A DNA stretch of 61,345 nucleotides from Diplocarpon mali (taxonomy: Eukaryota; Ascomycota; Leotiomycetes; Helotiales; Drepanopezizaceae): the NCBI GenBank assembly GCA_024741835.1, contig JAENRP010000087.1, positions 99,541 to 160,885 of the forward strand, in the 5' to 3' direction. The first letter of the stretch is position 1. Every line of letters begins with the position of its first letter. The position numbers were made by a program, and so were the translations under genes. The notes beneath the pieces were generated by a model, which saw only the letters and a program-made list of their open reading frames with translations, had not been told where the DNA came from and ran no database searches. Positions 57,776 to 61,345 of the stretch are shown piece by piece.

Positions 57776-60700
57776 TATTAAGCCCTTACTATCTTTTGCA
57801 ACTTTAGCATATCTTTAAATGCTTTGAACTTTGCAACTGTCTTTAATAGCTTTATAAATCCATCTGCTACTATTCGATTAGTTAGGATATAGGTAATTGA
57901 TAACTTATTCTTTATAATAAGGTTACAGATAAAGTAGTAGGCAATATCAATATATTTCGATCGCTTATATAAGTATAAATTCTTTATAAGTGTAATCGCC
58001 CTTATATTATTTGCTTAAAGATTAATATAATTCCTATCTTATTTAATATACTTAGTAAAACCTATATCTTTTAAAACTTAGGCGATCTATAATCCTTACT
58101 TGCAATTTGATAATATTAATATATATTTAGTTTTAGTACTTGCGATAGCTATTGATTTCTACTTCCTACTTCCTTATAATATAGGTCTGCTATATAGTAT
58201 TGCTACGCTTTTAGATATACTTTTCCGACCTTTTATATTTGCCTAATCGGAATCGGTATATACCTTAAGCTTTACGCTTATATATTTTATTAATCTATAT
58301 CTTACCTTTTATATAATTATTGATCGAAGGTACCTTTTAAGTCGCTTAACTATATTCTTATATTAAATCGTTAGATCCTTTAGGTTTTAACTAAGTTGCT
58401 TAATAACAAAGGCGATATCTGGTCTTATATATACTATAGTATATATAATCGCTCTAATATCTTATTAGTACTTCTTCAGATCTTCTCTTTGCTTATTTTC
58501 ATTAGCAGGCTCTAACTTATTATACTTTCCTTTGATTAAAGTATACTTTGGCTTAAAGTTAGGAGTATAAGTAGAAAGTCCTATTCGGTCTAGGATCTTT
58601 TTAATATACTGCTTTTAATTTAACTAGAGTTCTTAAGTGAAGCGGTTCCTTATAACGTAAATGCTAAGGATCTTATGAATTTCCCTTAGATCCTTAGTAT
58701 TAAAACGTTTCTAAATTGTTATAAAGAACCAATCTAATTGAGTAGTTGTTTTCGCAGCTATAATAATATTATCGATATATAGTAGCAACTTGATTCTACG
58801 CTTAGCATAGGTAAATAGATAAGGGTTAGCTAGGCTCTGAATGAATCCTATTTCTACTAGAGCAGAGCTATATAAGAGGTTCTAATTATAGGCTGATTGT
58901 TTAAGCCTATAGATACTGCAGAGTATATAAAGAGAGTGGCTAGTATATATAGGAATACCGTTAGGTTAAGAGAGAAAAATCCGTTCCTTTATAATCGCTT
59001 TAGTAAATGCATTTTTAATATTATATTATCTGTATTTAAGGTCCTTAGCAGCTATTATTACTATGAATATGCGAAAGGTATTTATGCAAACTATCGGCGC
59101 GAACGTATCGAAGTAGTCTTTTCTATACTATTAAGAGAAGCCCCTAGCTATAAGCCTTGCCTTATAACGCTCTAGGGTTCTATCTATATATATCTTAATT
59201 ATAAAGACCCACTTTGTTAATACTAGGTTCACGTCCTTTGGCATTGGTTCCTTTATTTATATGCCATTTGTAGTAAGAGAGCTTATCTCCTCTTAGATTA
59301 CCTTACTTTATGCTACTCTATTCTCTAGATCGTTAATAGCTTTATTATATATCTTTAAAAGAGAGATTTTCATTATCCTCCTAGCGGCTAGGAATGCATT
59401 ATCTTTATTAAAGCTTTATTAAAGTTCGAGCTTATAGATCCTATATACTATTATAGCTTAGATACGCTTAGACTTGCGTTTATCTAAGGTATCTTTTAAT
59501 TCTAAGTCTTTATTCCTCTTTAAAGACATAGGTTCGGCTATAGGTTCTATAGGCTTATTATTTAAGGAACCGCTTTCTAATAGTAGAGGCTTATTATTAC
59601 TTATACCTATTTTAAGAATATCCTTTACTATAAGTGCTTTAACTAAAGGGATGATAATATCAAAGTTGTTTTATACTTTAGGCAGTTTACAAATAATAGG
59701 AATAGTCTATTCGGCCTTTGGATAACTAGTAGGTCGTCGATCAGCAGGTGCACTTAATATACCTAAGCTAAGAGAAAGGGGTTATTAGTTCGGCTTAATA
59801 GTATTACTATCGAGTAGTATACTTTGCGAATCTCTAAGTATATAAAGCTTTAAAGATAGCTTCCTTCTATTTTAAGATTTATTAAACTCAACTACTAAGG
59901 ATATGATTACTTGCCTTAGATCTAGCGCATATACTATCTATTATTTTATTATCTATTTAATATATCTAATAAATATATACTCTTTACCTTAGTCTATTAG
60001 CTTCTTACTCTTTGTACTTGTAAGCTAGGACTTTAGGCTAATATAAGAGTAGCAGATACTTTTAAAGACGCAGATATAGTCTAAGCTTGGTTTTTATTTA
60101 AAATATGCCTTATATAGTGATATTCGGGTACTATTGATTATTAGTCTACTACTTATTCTATTTCGCAAGTATGCGTCTGCTTTAACTATAAGGTCCTAGA
60201 ATTCTAATAGTAGGTCAGTATTTTATAATAGAGCGCAATAGTCAGTCTCTGCTTGCTAAATGCTTCGCTTAGCGATACTATTCTAATAGGAACCTTTATA
60301 TATTATAGTTAGTTTGTAATAAACTCCTTATTTTGCTTATTTATTAAGCTTTGCCTTAATCTCTAATGCGTTATTAGACCTAATAGTTATTAGCTTTAAC
60401 TAAGTCCGGCGTTCCTTTATTACTTTCTAAGTTTCTAGCTTTTTTATAAGCTTAGATTTAGTCTTAGCGCAAATAGTCTATATCTATTAAGTAGAGTTAT
60501 CTACTATTTAAGAAAACCAATTATTTCCTTTAATTAAGGTTATAAATAGTCCGGCAGTATCAATAGATATTAGCGCTAATATTAAATCTTTTTATAAACT
60601 AAGCTTAATTCGCGTCTGATTTCGAAGTTTAATTAGCTTGCAAATTCGGTACACTAAGCGATCCTTTAGTACTTAGATCTTTTGTTTTAAAGTCGAGACC

Positions 60701-61345
60701 TTATGCAGGCCCTTTAATTTCTCTAGCCTTAGATGCGCGAATCTTCTATATATTAGCTAATACTTTAATAGGCTTTCGGCTTCTAATAGCTTTAGTAGCC
60801 TATTATTAATCGATACTTTATTATTAGCGGCTAGAAAGGACTAGTGATAGTAGTTTAAGGTTTTACTATTTTCCAATTGCAAGCCTAGCTTAGGAGTCGT
60901 TTTTAATAAAACCGCAAGATCCACTCGCGGTCCTGGCTTAAGAGTCAATTTCCTAGAAATAGTAAGATTTATTCGCAGTCCCGGCTTAAGAGTCATTATT
61001 AGCAAATTTATAAAATCCACTTGCAGTCTTAGCCTAAGAGTTATTTCTATTAAATTCACTAGTAATCCTAGCTTAGGAGTTATCTTTAAAGATACTTTGC
61101 AATCCATTTATAGTCCTAGCTTAAGAGTCATTTTCGCAAATTTTACTTATAATCCTAGCTTAAAAGTCTATCTATTCTCTTTATCCTTGCTTAATTGTAT
61201 TAAAGTAGAGAGTGCACTTTCCTTAAAGGAACCTACTTATAGGTCTGGCCTAAGAGTCAATTTCTATAATATTACCTTTAAGATAATATAAAGTCTATCT
61301 TTAATTTTAGCTTTAAAGATCACTTTATAATTATTATTTATAAAC
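57615..61345 (-). mobile_element. Copia element C, reverse orientation, runs off window
   Basis: Minus-strand pol domains lie in Copia order read leftward. A gag-pre-integrase motif is near 60730 (YRRFAHLRLEKLKGL) and integrase zinc/core parts near 60400-60660. An RT box is near 58790 (KLLLYIDNIIIAAK, YVDD degraded to YIDN), with downstream RT near 58500-58700. RNase H is near 58130-58300 (VYTDSDQA, GRKSISKSVAIL), with the C-terminal SKYIDIAYYF and VADGFIKLL near 57870-57960, stop at about 57780. It is heavily RIPed. Gag and the distal LTR lie beyond 61345. It is a different family from B, judged by its protein motifs. Confidence 0.85.
60870..61260. repeat. 48-bp minisatellite in element C
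   Basis: About eight degenerate copies with core CCTGGCTTAAGAGTCAATTT, spaced about 45-48 bp in the left part and less regular at the right. On the minus strand it encodes a 16-residue repeat of the type LTLKPGPRVDLAVLLK, seen as five consecutive units in the open frame 61107-60841. It sits N-terminal to the gag-pre-integrase motif of element C. Confidence 0.8.

Noticed and set aside
57269..61345. Element C as the missing 3' part of element A
   Set aside because: C is on the opposite strand and includes pol C-terminus at its left end, so it cannot continue A's plus-strand gag.

Overview
This window is nuclear DNA of a filamentous ascomycete (Pezizomycotina). Most introns are about 47-136 bp with CTAAC/CTAAT-like branch sites. 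The genes are typical fungal ones (GAL4-type Zn2Cys6 factor, DUF1996 secreted protein, Egh16-like virulence factor, cyanase, UreD). The right end is a block of TA-rich Copia retrotransposons carrying the C-to-T/G-to-A decay expected of repeat-induced point mutation (RIP). The genus cannot be fixed from the sequence.

Left arm (1-28.7 kb), gene-bearing. After a gene-poor, low-complexity 2.3 kb come a cohesin SCC3/STAG gene (minus) and a urease accessory ureD gene (plus), which share a 378-bp divergent promoter. Then follow a secreted Egh16-like protein, a very large (about 2526 aa) TFIIIC tau138/Tfc3-like protein with AT-hook and C2H2 finger, a cyanase, and a Zn2Cys6 transcription factor. For multi-exon genes I rebuilt exon boundaries by eye from splice sites and family similarity. 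Several of these exons contain no long ORF, including the 22-nt last exon of cyanase.

Middle (28.7-49.3 kb), mixed. Long stretches have no gene but hold diverged dispersed repeats, MITE-like inverted repeats, a 60-N assembly gap and a solo LTR with perfect 5-bp target duplications. Scattered among them are a DUF1996 secreted protein, a four-exon glyoxalase/VOC gene, a decayed Trk potassium-transporter pseudogene, an intron-containing tRNA-Ser(CGA)-like locus, a small two-TM membrane protein ('rhomboid family' in other fungi) and a lysine-rich, probably nucleolar protein.

Right arm (49.3-61.3 kb), a nested transposon block. Copia element A (plus; its LTR belongs to the same family as the solo LTR at 38.7 kb) is split inside gag by a complete Copia element B. 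B has two 172-bp LTRs (50056-50227 and 57092-57263) and a 5-bp CTATA duplication. Its gag-pol frame is legible for about 5 kb, with stops almost only where Gln or Trp is expected. Between pol and the 3' LTR of B lies a coding-like region on the opposite strand, which is the most unusual feature of the window. A third Copia element C (minus) runs off the window end and carries a 48-bp (16-residue) minisatellite.

The genes form no obvious pathway cluster. UreD and cyanase both serve release of small nitrogen compounds, and the Egh16-like, DUF1996 and VOC genes are typical accessory or secreted functions close to repeats.
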